Source: Verrucomicrobiota bacterium (GTDB lineage: Bacteria; Verrucomicrobiota; Verrucomicrobiia; Opitutales; Opitutaceae). From it: a stretch of DNA of 64,000 nt. The notes beneath the pieces were generated by a model. The model worked only from the letters and a program-made list of their open reading frames with translations, had not been told where the DNA came from and did no database searches. Where the stretch lies: assembly GCA_018239845.1 (NCBI GenBank), contig JAFEGO010000025.1, forward strand, positions 43,934 to 107,933, given 5' to 3'. Both the position numbers and the translations under genes were made by a program. Shown here in pieces: positions 59,701 through 63,598 of this stretch (position 1 is the stretch's first letter; each line of letters begins with the position of its first letter).

Positions 59701-60856
59701 TCCGCAGCAGACCGTCACCCTCACCGGCATCTCGCCCGGCTTCGATGGCGCCGGCCAGCATGTCACCCTCACCGCGACATCCAGCAACCCGGCGCTCATC
59801 CCGACGCCGACGGTCACTTACAACGACGGCGACGCCACCGGCTCGCTGGCGTTCACCCCCGCCGCTCTCGCGTCCGGCAGTGCTGTGATCACAGTCACCG
59901 CGCAGGACGACGGCGGCACCGCTGATGGCGGCGTGGATACGTTCAGCCGCACGTTCACGGTGACAGTCACCCCGGTCAACCACGCGCCGACACTCAACGC
60001 CATCGCCAATCCGGCGGACATCCTTGAGAACGCCGGCGACCAGAACATCGCGCTCAGCGGCATCACGATCGGCCCCGCTGACTCCGGCCAGACGCTCACC
60101 GTCACGGCCACGTCGAGCAATCCCGCGCTCATCGCCGATCCAGCCGTCACTTACACGAGCCCCAACCCGACCAGCTCTCTCACTTATTCGCCCGTCTCCG
60201 GCCAGTCCGGCACGGCCACGATCACCGTTACCGTGAAGGACAATGGCGGCGGGGCCGACACCGTTACGCAGTCGTTCACCGTAACGGTCATCCCGGTCAA
60301 CGATCCGCCGACACTCGACCCGATCGCCGATCCCGCCGCGATCCGGGCCAACTCCGGCCAGCAGGTGATCGCCCTCACCGGCATCTCCGCCGGCTATCTC
60401 GAGTCGCAGCACCTGACGGTCACCGCCGTCTCCGACAACACCGCGCTCATCCCGAATCCGTCGGTGAGCTATACCAGCCCCGCCGCCACGGGCACGCTGC
60501 GCTACACGCCGGTCGCGCACGCCTCCGGCACGGCGCACATCACCGTCACGGTGCAGGACGACGGCGGCACGGCCAACGGCGGCGTCGATACGTTTACCCA
60601 GACGTTCACTGTCACCGTCTCGTCCGGCCCTGCGCCCGCCCCTGCGCTCACCATCGCTCCGCGCACCGGCGGCGGCGTAACGGTCCAGCTCTCGGGCGAG
60701 GCCAACCTCACCTACACGCTGTACGTCTCCACGGACCTCGTCACGTGGACCGCGCTCACCACGGCCACCACCGACCTGGCCGGCCACGCCACCATCGACG
60801 ACACCACCGCCCCCGCCGAAGGCGCCGCGCGCTTCTACCGCGCCGACGCCGACTGA
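41708..60856 (+). CDS. Giant secreted multidomain surface protein (6382 aa)
   Basis: One open frame of 19.1 kb encodes a signal peptide (LALAVVFLCSALAASAA) and a mosaic of repeats. Seven beta-helix modules, each opening with a Y-V-D/S...GxG..W..A..L..A pattern, start near residues 27, 768, 1283, 1799, 1977, 2511 and 2978, with Ig-like linkers between them. Two Ig-like domains follow (about 3318-3490), then a seven-repeat FG-GAP/VCBS propeller (about 3610-3910). Next come about eight cadherin-like units of the PAHGT...YTP...DSFTY type to ~4760. Three CSLREA/choice-of-anchor-like beta-helices (from about 4761, 5195 and 5658) alternate with more cadherin-like units. Three ~100-residue Ig/cadherin repeats and a short domain ending FYRADAD close the protein. 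No PEP-CTERM, LPXTG or autotransporter barrel is visible. It is likely an adhesin or matrix protein; calcium binding is probable. No frameshift is seen. Confidence 0.85.
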   Translation: MIRRALQRLALAVVFLCSALAASAATQIIYVSADAPGGGNGSSWASAYNDLQAALTAASPTSDNPVEIWLKTGVYKPTSGTDRTIRFNLKSYLTLRGGFAGTETDPNQRIDSNLATVFTVLSGDIGNPQPDAVTSTTNVNDLANRSFSVSNANAQDNSYNVVRAYGVTSTRLDRLVVAGGYANSTAVSEVQIESMLQPSMADGGGYQQGIDDRVNGGGIFSGNSNLIVQDCWIVGNFAKGIGGGIVVRGGLINVQDTRLVRNVTAYGGGGLCVQSSTIVALNRNTFYGNSSAYLGGGLLLQVDTDNKYVKAYAASALAGTAALTYNQPVPTGNVQSDPKLDYDTYRIATASFAVAKTLAKVAGEKAGLLEAKLTVSPLTLFATKGATSALSATYTWVSFGVTAVDLGVQIALFLGADPNDPFIKGWTVFSNGFAAYATPTGLAKTIYNLILGLATPTPSFEERATKLRNKDYDDNHNSAERDELYDNVFQKNYAAGYGGGAMILRQNVLFHRSRFIENEANYGGGALAGFVYNDVFIENSAFVRNRSAFGHSALAFGFRSVDRLINLTITQNFSNTTTCCAVGADAGADVSVLNSILWNNQNLTWATGGADFFATRKDDLDAAGLKAYNDAGDSHGLFTGIIDFQYCDVQGLNLGSFTYGTALFWPTVANFDANVDPYGMNVQSHCPNVGEGVRPGSGVRGNFSRDPYLLQDIYPHPTSPVINRGSPSSYYWNGYGDDINRRYRDTANNPVDVGAVESDGTLPAGTIVYVDGSIAASGDGLSWAGAKKTLAEAFTQPLAPGGQIFVAKGTYTVTSDSNRSATLSLRPGVSVTGGLYNGAPSADYSNPASYPTIITGNIANPASAADNSYCLIDGRGQSDSVILPRIIRGFTFTQATSNSAAVWVTAPIVVQGCTFLQNTGGRALQIDPRSNYHPEDLAQVSDCTFDRNTAGAIGCNAYSLDVLRTNFYDNTSAVGGAIDFPNTDWNTELKLERCLFYHNSATAGRGGGVRYRGFTLTIAQSVFADNTAAPVSTDTATTGGAGFYWDFPTDRTAYLDDYNWVTVNSIFYGNRLTGTFAPTSLEAQQFGTAADITSKFGSWPGRSFRGNDVEGLNRLAARNTADLNVDYDPFFVAPASHNFTPAFDSQLINHGTAYSSVTDTLTATYGGVRDIGLVETTSTSSFSLISLSSIAIPANDNGRTYLITADPPYNTGADYYVWEVRRPGAADWVTVVNDTWTSGASTGTLTLVKPPHTWNGSVYRLRILYTGVRRFSNEITIAIQPSMLYVKPAATGTGDGTTWANASTLANAVKIAVPYTQIWVAQGTYSFTPSYTAPLGLPSGARLRGGFAGTETDLAQRPAPGSAVSHLVSANGLNLFAVSGDPGVPTIIDRFTCDRGSSSSPIGDFAYVFQLVNANTALTSMTFNGPAVDVLVNGGQVSFTGCSFTGAYNAVSLKNTTASVSASTFANNGNAQSDTWAAAITSINSTLAVADSNFTGNGGRYAAAIYSQGSSGPIDIQRCRFLDNTGFRFGGAVVINNSAGGRIANSLFARNATVLADGYGAGLATASAPVTVVHCTFVANSSANAPAIFSGGGSLQLVNSIVWGSTYTANSQVPANFRSAIGGSIATTNSLVQGGGAYDPFFDPASADYALTAYSPALNRGGTDDTLSGQYDLGGNLRRYAGGAADLGASEFIGAAGTPVYLSSSLSDQTVYVERTATFALSGSVGSTVGSASFTWEYNNGSAWVPVSGLTNASVAATSTGTTLTLTGVTLAQNGLQVRATAPGIGSVGTATLTVKSRVILYVDSRVSSSGNGLTWGTAFKTISAAVNAATADTDIWVAGGDYADAGVALPAGARLYLGFGGDETDVTLRDPVAHPIRIGKPLADVTLVIDDSTALFPPLTLTAGQSARWQVDTGSGFVDLVADADRIISVVNGVPGLTLHANPALTGYRYRVVVSDATGDLFSSDSAQVTVIARPTVYVDAAATGGAQTGADWANAFNDLSAALAAYTAYADFKIAEGTYTAPAGTPFNLRRSLTLTGGYVAGTETRDPAAHLTILQSASGTVASAIALRANADRGAVDSLTVVDGFVFRSAGTGLALTNASPQIRHCRFENLVTGIAASNATLVVEDSVFTGQSLSGIRLAGNGASLTVTRGTFTGNSAGTDPYVGGGAIGLGGDSVAPAGAQTLVLTDCVFTGNSALLGGAVSSRNFYSTVVITRCRFDGNSATSTGGAILAASYGTLTIRDSLLVRNQSAYDGGAIKSDSPATLIFTTVAANRAGAYQSYVAVMAQGLTLRDSILWGNTAGSTNYGEYGQYGTNNGPVNFADSIVDGLARTSGARLLPFDPRFVDAANGDFRLAPDSPALGLANSADLITDETDLAGTARLSGSADLGAYESAATPAPTYVFINLPASLSGYAGTNLPVLAQTVPSGWSGAWQYFDGSSWSSLPDSSSRALPGASNVFVNSQANSTALTIYGITAALDGTALRFALTSGSTTYTSPSIPVTVLPFAALYVDGSVSVSGDGQSWPGAFKTLQEALAAVDAGRRVVYVAEGSYRGPFTLPMRFEMYGGFPAGGAAFASRDPAAHPTILTGLAANGTDRADCVVSFAYSGSGYSQPVFDGFVVENGHTGLSTAVGVAPALRHLVVRGHDATGLVLNQSSGASITDSVFENNTGTDGGALRTSGGSQIVIERVVFRGNSATRGGALFLNDFGTQLRSVLITGNVADTGGGLHFAGSGAQLTQVTLAGNRARLGDAIYTANTVLAVRNSIAWGNRATSGDATVQFAAAFSGTAFVFDHVIAEQAPSTAGVLRFDPLFVSAVDASSAPSTAGDYSVRAVSPAIDAGTSALASGITLDVAGQPRIVGTVDLGAYESASTGITPLALTGQPGALTYKRSGTGNTFSVTATGAASYLWQYAGSDGIWLSLDGVAGFSGATTATLTVTSATSTLNGYRFRAAITGTDGSVITSDAQTLTVYPSRFYVNAARSGTDTGDGLAWATAFRTLDAALAATPLDPEGTEFWIAAGTYTPATVYNVRSGLAFYGGFAGTESTLAERDLAANVTAFTAAASQASIFSATAASGIALPVQFNGVTFRDSAATTAVTSLSCATVFDRVTFTAIQAALFSRDATVTLRRIEVRGNTSGAIFLNVIGGSVLVENSLFAGNVSTGTGRLAYFAAPAVLRQVTVASNRGDIAPFTFADANNQTYNSIFWGNRGATNASLATSLGSSARFYVIWNSVVENLAALTASTTSTSADLATDPRFVDAANGDFRLASDSPAIDTGKNDQISSDLIDLAGQSRLHGVYVDRGAYEYQADDLYALTTQPVSTYASAVTPAVFTVAGSRSATFVWEVSSDSGAHYTTVSGANAATLSVPGTAEVDGYLYRARVQFTTGPELVSNAATLTFLNPVATATAPAGYATPATFAATANQPVTAWQWQVSVGGAAYTDVPGATATTLSVAGDAGYGIRNYRVQATFGNGSVVVSNSVQFVYADAVPASTSSSALAFAIPGSGVQTDSLTDATFAVLPQFAGRLSLIAGDFAPVFNDANVSFTFAEPLAAGSRVFVTSTSGLLRADGVGARPRVWEYRVPTVSGAGAFASATTLSNATATTLAPGDLDGDGTIDILVADTDGLRVWRNDGLGSFTADASAFGSANARAIALGSLTANATLDAVVVTASGDVEIWTNDATGHFTLAQTLPGLSARAVALGDLDADGDVDLVVATDTGTRVYLNNGSGTFTAGATFGSAATSVALGDLNLDGTLDAIVGSATGTVIYSNNAATFTAAYTSATPADRVTLADLDADGRLDVILTRADQPARLWRNTGAFQFTALAAAPGGGSIATLAAGDIDGDGRADLILTDAVGTTAPWLTSSALASAPVAGQPLLNLGTEVALADLDGDGTLDLVGLDATGHPVVSLYHLTPTVLDQDASASLASAGFSPTPTMVHIVSLPAHGTLLNGATPVQVGDAFTLAAAASLTYTPAASFNGLDAFTWSATDGGTAHAYGLLIRLVPGAVTATNDTLTVAQGGTATSAASVLANDTNNDPGTFVALLVTRPAHGTLTLNTDGTFTYVHDGSETRSDSFTYRAKNTFTGAYADASVTITVTNVNDAPTAVSLTPAAGTRYTGQAPGDTVGTLTAADPDPEDAGLHTFTLVTGTGSSGNADFAISGTSLQTAGPIDFSLGLTRSVRIRATDPAGLWFEQTFTITFTQAPTPTAASVTTDEDTAKAITLSATGGTAALTYEIVDTPAHGTLTGTVPNLTYTPAQDYNGSDAFTFRVTDGTVTSAPATVALTINPVNDAPTLDTHAVNTDEDTPVTFTLAGHDVEGDALTYHIYTNPRLGSLIIDGASATYIPNHLGGRAGTEDSFLLYVTDGQLLSEPVLFTAHVTPVPHAPVLDALPGGGFGGFKNQPITFTVHATDLDGDALTYHVGTAPAHGQVGINGTTVTYIPAYNSSGPDSFTIVASDAALDSAPVTATVAVSDPAPTAYSLSFTGAQHSAITGYLQGSDPLNDPLTYQIVTSPAHGTIALRTEIFNGAITYWVDYTPDAAFSGDDTLTYVAIDSGNQSSDPATVTFHVTANNLAPVASNVSVSQLGLASTAAITLAATDAEGATLTYRIVTAPAHGQLTGDGSAAVTYTLTTAPFVGTDSFTYVANDGTQDSAPATVSLTFTKDVRAAHTVGDVATVYRGLYADIDVLANDHDDWGDPMFIFAVTQPAHGTVTKFSDHVHYQHNGDDATQDEFTYTVSNFSGLTVTEHVFVSIADHTINVTSNADSGDGTLRAAIDTVNRYAFTPVQPSGDRANWTITLLLSGDNAVIEPIAIGTSNPDAPAAATRDQLDDSAYEIQGNAVIRGLADNDRTTLRVTGGSHLRLFYIDPRAHVTLRNLTLTNGTSNFGGAILNDGDLTLENVTLDSNTATSDGTTPARGGGLYQRGISSFGAASLALTNVTFTANLAAEGAGLYQAGGTVVAHSATFSGHDATARDYRIAAGSFTAESLTADTPGAPWFGPISATTIRRLFSQTIPVDFTSAHSLTVTSQVPWSSEPSILISGPSYSVSGRGATRTVSADLGASPDAGPQYLTATASGGGASFTRTATVTVDPAVVRSPVAVDDYITAARNSTIQIHDLLLANDTDPDGQTLFITDYSQPQYGSVSEIGGVLSYTAPSLADGSEETFTYTITNGSATATATVHVLIRADRNTGITSAADSDAGSLRAAVAQAAQYGAQPWTIVPNGLGSATLTVGSAGETDTELGDSAFVITTDVTIDGTGLPGFTLSPDPAAAPMRLFRIAPGGKLTLRNLTVSGGSAHLGGAIYNEGTLILDAATLSGNTATASDTAGGQGGAIYNHGGSVSLVNSSAIEANTAADASESIFGLGGAIYTRDGAVAFNASSLADNVAHNGGGIYTEGVSGASVSFDTSVLDNPYSIADLAATGPVAIDRTNSTIGRIDGPSIGSLTNQTVNRDDYTGETNGSVVFTASDEIAGLALSASSSVDGVIPNSSLVIDTTDGVHHLNFSAALSGLSHLTLTASANGVSFSEHFLVVANTGTAANPTVYPQTGGAIYPFGSRILDVITGKVYNPDGSQLSGGNGPASDPLGLPLTVVSVTQPAHGTATINSDGRIVYTHTDPNFTDGSDEFFFTVSNGFGGTATTGAQVTIQPAQLTVTSIAQLDAAIATAVSQPATAWLININAGSNASWYTDTLLQAGADYRAISITAGHITIDASGSPGFALRIGAYGPPPRFFTVNAGAELILKNIRLVGGQVYDAFGSPKGGAVLNRGTFTADHVSFENNSTYQPGTGGALYNDGGTATLTDCAFTNNSTLSTGAGGAIASRNGTLSLTNVTFSNNTAATAKDVYIVGDSATATITHSGTFVSSYLYTTLNGGSVNGLPLPAKAVAVNDEIHPRSDLVAVVPTDLLLANDTGDSLTFVSATDGSSGTVTVADGLLTYTPDYPADPDYDSFTYTIQDANGNTATATVNFVPWPANQAPTLDRPANLTIPGESPQQTVTLTGISPGFDGAGQHVTLTATSSNPALIPTPTVTYNDGDATGSLAFTPAALASGSAVITVTAQDDGGTADGGVDTFSRTFTVTVTPVNHAPTLNAIANPADILENAGDQNIALSGITIGPADSGQTLTVTATSSNPALIADPAVTYTSPNPTSSLTYSPVSGQSGTATITVTVKDNGGGADTVTQSFTVTVIPVNDPPTLDPIADPAAIRANSGQQVIALTGISAGYLESQHLTVTAVSDNTALIPNPSVSYTSPAATGTLRYTPVAHASGTAHITVTVQDDGGTANGGVDTFTQTFTVTVSSGPAPAPALTIAPRTGGGVTVQLSGEANLTYTLYVSTDLVTWTALTTATTDLAGHATIDDTTAPAEGAARFYRADAD
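52544..53407 (+). repeat. Seven FG-GAP/VCBS-type repeats inside the giant gene
   Basis: Calcium-loop units DxDGDGxxD begin at 52544, 52685, 52826, 52961, 53093, 53237 and 53381, spaced 44-48 codons. Six keep most acidic ligands, while the second (SLTANATLD) has lost them. Seven units fit one closed integrin-type beta-propeller. Confidence 0.8.
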
Positions 60857-60867
60857 TCCCTCCCGCG

Positions 60868-61929
60868 ATGAAACTCCACCACGTCCTCCTCCTCGCGCTT
60901 TTCCCGCTCGCCGCGCTCGCCACGCCGAGCGATCCCGTCGGCGCGCTTCGCCTGCGGCTCCGCGGCGGCAGCGATACGATGGTCTCACTCCCGCTGCACC
61001 GTCCCGCCCTCATCGAGGCCCAGCTCTCCGCCCGGAGTGGCAACCAGTTCACACTCGCCGCCACGGTGCCCGCGCTTCCCTCCTCCGGCGCCTACGTCCT
61101 GATCATGTCGGGGACGCTGGAGGGCGCCGTCCTGCCCGTCTCCTCTGCGACCGGCAGCACGGTGACCCTCGCCACCTCGGGCTATGATCTGACCGCACTC
61201 GTCACCGGCTCCTCCGGCGATTCCGTCGCGGTGATCCCGTACTGGACCCTCGACACACTTTTCCCCGGCGGAGCCAACATCTACACCTCGCCCAGCAAGC
61301 TCTCCGCCCGCACGCAGGTCCTGCTCTACGACCCGACTCTTGCCGGCACCAGCCAGGCTCCGTCCTTGGTCTATTTCTATTTTGCCGGCAACGGCACCTA
61401 CGCCGCCGGCTGGTATCGCTTCGGTGACATGACCGCCCTGCGCGGCGGCACCGTGCTCCCGCCGATGCGTCCCTTTCTCGTGCGCCATCCCACGGGCGTC
61501 AGCGATACCGAGCTGCTCGTGAGCGGGGCCGTCCCCCTCGCCGGCTATCGCGTACCGGTCGCCACGCTGCGCGCGGCCACGACCCAGGACAACCTCGTGG
61601 CGCTCCCGGTCCCCGTGCCCATCACCCTCGCGGCCTCGCGCCTGCGCGAGTCCGGGGCGTTTGCTGCATCGGCCAGCCGCCTCTCGCCGACGGACCAGCT
61701 TCTCCTCTACGACAACGCCACCGCGGCCCAGAACAAGGCTCCTTCCGCCACTTATTTCTATTTTGCCGGCAACGGCACCTACGCCGCCGGCTGGTACCGT
61801 TTTGGTGACATGTCCCAATCCGCCGCCAACCTGATATTGCGTCCTGGCGAAGGCTGGATCATCAGGAAATACGCCACCACCACCCCCGAAGCCCGCGACT
61901 GGTCCGCTCTGCCCAGCTATCTGCAATGA
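60868..61929 (+). CDS. Exported protein resembling the verrucomicrobial TIGR02597 family
   Basis: This 353-residue protein has a signal peptide (MKLHHVLLLALFPLAALA). The body is rich in beta-strand-like sequence and contains two halves. Each half ends in a block with the identical core YFYFAGNGTYAAGWYRFGDM, at residues 169-188 and 296-315, preceded by a similar LLLYD...APS stretch. The general pattern (SDPVGALRLRL, TLDTLFPGG, RPGEGWIIRK) recalls the TIGR02597 family described from Verrucomicrobia, whose function is unknown; this is from memory and not checked by search. It lies 11 bases after the giant gene, and its stop overlaps the next start by 4 bases. It is therefore probably produced with both and may help assemble or anchor the giant protein. 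Confidence 0.72.
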   Translation: MKLHHVLLLALFPLAALATPSDPVGALRLRLRGGSDTMVSLPLHRPALIEAQLSARSGNQFTLAATVPALPSSGAYVLIMSGTLEGAVLPVSSATGSTVTLATSGYDLTALVTGSSGDSVAVIPYWTLDTLFPGGANIYTSPSKLSARTQVLLYDPTLAGTSQAPSLVYFYFAGNGTYAAGWYRFGDMTALRGGTVLPPMRPFLVRHPTGVSDTELLVSGAVPLAGYRVPVATLRAATTQDNLVALPVPVPITLAASRLRESGAFAASASRLSPTDQLLLYDNATAAQNKAPSATYFYFAGNGTYAAGWYRFGDMSQSAANLILRPGEGWIIRKYATTTPEARDWSALPSYLQ

Positions 61930-62597
61930 AATCCTCCCCCGCTCTTCGCCGCCTGGTCTGCCTCGCGGCCGTCCTCACGGCCGGTCTCGTGCAGCTCCCC
62001 GCCCAATCGGTCTCGATCGGCCTCGGTGCCGGCACGCTTTACGGACGTTCAGGCACGGCCCTGCCTGCGGGCAACCTGGTGCTGCTCATCGCGGATACCT
62101 CGCACAACGGCTTCGGGCAGTTTCTCTCCGGCTCCTCGCTCAGCACCGGCTCGTATCTGAATGGCGACGACCAGATCCTCGGCCTGACCTTCACCGATAG
62201 CGATAGCAGCGCCTCGGACTATTTTTCCAACATCCCGCTGGCCAGCAACCCCACGCCCGGCGCCTTCACGCAGCTCACCTCCGGCGATCCCCTCGCCATT
62301 GTGTGGTTCGACTCGCTGACCGCCTCCGCCACCGTGTTGTCGCCGGGAGACTATTACGGCCTGTTTGCCAACGGTGTCTCACCGACCGACGGCGATCCTT
62401 GGGTCGTGCCGGCCAGCTCGGGCAGCGCGATCATCAGTTTTGTCACACAGGGCTTCGACGAGACGGGCACGCACGCCGAAAGCGAAGGCTACGCCAGTCT
62501 CTCCGTCGCCCCCATCCCGGAGCCCGCCACCGCCGCCGCTTTCGCTGGCCTCCTCGGCCTCGGCTTCGTCGTCTGGCGCCGCCGCGCGCGCGCCTGA
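61926..62597 (+). CDS. PEP-CTERM-sorted exported protein
   Basis: This 223-residue protein has a signal peptide (RRLVCLAAVLTAGLVQLPAQS) and a polar, Ser/Thr/Asp-rich body that looks like a small beta-sandwich. Its C-terminus is a textbook PEP-CTERM: PIPEPATAAAFAGLLGLGFVVWRRRARA, the short motif, a hydrophobic span and a basic tail. It should be exported and then recognised by an exosortase at the membrane. The body resembles no enzyme I know. ATG 61926 overlaps the stop of the TIGR02597-like gene (ATGA), so it is the last gene of the giant-protein operon and the only one with a known sorting signal. Confidence 0.85.
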   Translation: MKSSPALRRLVCLAAVLTAGLVQLPAQSVSIGLGAGTLYGRSGTALPAGNLVLLIADTSHNGFGQFLSGSSLSTGSYLNGDDQILGLTFTDSDSSASDYFSNIPLASNPTPGAFTQLTSGDPLAIVWFDSLTASATVLSPGDYYGLFANGVSPTDGDPWVVPASSGSAIISFVTQGFDETGTHAESEGYASLSVAPIPEPATAAAFAGLLGLGFVVWRRRARA

Positions 62598-62702
62598 GGT
62601 GCGGTCTCGCGGTATCGCTGGCCGCGCCCTGTGCTGTAAGTAGGCAGTCGGGCCGGATGGATCGCTCCGATCAGCGGACGCCGCGGGTGATATATCGACG
62701 CC

Positions 62703-62717
62703 TTTCCACAGTGGAAA
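62703..62717. promoter_or_regulatory. Perfect 15-bp palindrome
   Basis: TTTCCAC and GTGGAAA flank a single A. It could be an operator or, on the minus strand, a second stem following the adjacent terminator-like hairpin. Confidence 0.35.
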
Positions 62718-62721
62718 CAAA

Positions 62722-62745
62722 AAGGCCCCGATTGCTCCGGGCCTT
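62722..62745 (-). terminator. Rho-independent terminator-like hairpin, minus strand
   Basis: On the minus strand AAGGCCC, a 10-base loop and GGGCCTT form a GC-rich stem followed directly by TTTG (CCTTTTTG overall). It would end transcripts coming from the decayed minus-strand gene at 63077-63430. Confidence 0.5.
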
Positions 62746-62896
62746 GGCGTGATGGCGTTGGTCCGGTCACAATCTTACATCAAGCCCAGTCAGCAGGAAA
62801 ACGCGATTCCCCGGCCGTTTTGAGCAGAGCAACGTGAGGTAAGTCTTCACGCGAGAAGGCGCTTTAGGCGGCAAGCCAGCACAGTAGAAGATCGCC

Positions 62897-63080
62897 ATGG
62901 GCGCGATTACGCTCACACGCGAGCAGCTCTATGAGCGTGTCTGGTCGACGCCGGTGGCGACGCTCGCCCAAGAACTAGGGCTGGCCGACGTTGGAGTTAC
63001 CAAGGACCTGCCGGCGCCTGCAGATCCCAAGGCCGCCGCGCGGCTACTGGGCGAAACTGCAGGAAAGAGCGTCTCGCTAG
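62897..63080 (+). pseudogene. Remnant of a small DNA-binding-like hypothetical gene (frameshifted, truncated)
   Basis: The first 36 codons read MGAITLTREQLYERVWSTPV, then LGLADVGVTK, a recognisable start of a family of bacterial hypothetical proteins with a helix-turn-helix-like N-terminus. After the lysine codon (63002-63004) one extra G (63005) shifts the frame. In the other frame the protein continues as TCRRLQIPRPPRGYWAKLQ, exactly as the family goes on, and stops at TAG 63078-63080. The rest of the gene is missing, and directly beyond lies a truncated minus-strand gene. A sequencing error could explain the extra G but not the missing 3' part. Confidence 0.75.
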
Positions 63081-63430
63081 GAGACATGCACGACCGGATG
63101 CGCCCAGCGCTGCTCGATCGTGGAGCCCTTGCCCTCGGTGTGGCGCCACGTTGCGCTTCCACACGGCACCACCACGGTTGCCCGAGCATGGCCATGCGCT
63201 GCTTTTCCGTGAGGTGCCCTTGGAAGACAAAACTCCAGCCAAATTGCTCCACGTCGGCCTTGCACACCGTCGCATCCACAAACGCATTGAAGACCTCGTT
63301 CGTCACGCAGGTCGCATCCATGTAAAACGGCGCCACCGCGACCGCATACACCGGCCCTTCGCCCTCCGCGGGAAAGCCATCTCGCCATCATTCCCCATGG
63401 GAAATTCCCCACCCGGAATCGGCTGCATGC
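63077..63430 (-). pseudogene. Decayed formylglycine-generating enzyme/SUMF1-family gene
   Basis: Three minus-strand frames together spell a SUMF1/FGE-sulfatase domain N-terminus. Frame one gives GMQPIPGGEFPMGNDGEM. After a single-base loss near 63378 the next frame gives EGEGPVYAVAVAPFYMDATC and VTNEVFNAF...QFGWSFVFQG...GQPWWCRVE. After another loss near 63156 the third gives ATWRHTEGKGSTIEQRW and HPVVHVS. It then ends at a TAG where the family has Trp (HVSWRDA). The C-terminal catalytic part, with the cysteines that oxidise sulfatase cysteine to formylglycine, is absent. It is therefore non-functional as such; intact relatives activate sulfatases or act as EgtB/PvdO-type enzymes. Confidence 0.8.
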
Positions 63431-63598
63431 CGGACAGAGCCCCAGCGGCGTACGGCCAAATCCTGCCATCTCGCCCCTTCCGGTCGCGCCGAGCGTCGAT
63501 GTGCGGCAAGACTCGGATCGGTCGTCATTCATCGGCCCAAATTCTTCGCCGCCGATTTCCCAGGGCAACACTGATGAAGTGACGAGCCTTGGCGGCGC

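Larger units (their letters stand above)
62598..62896. other. 299-bp non-coding region after the surface operon
   Basis: No coding sequence seen. It contains a compact palindrome (62703-62717) and a minus-strand terminator-like hairpin (62722-62745), listed separately. Confidence 0.5.
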
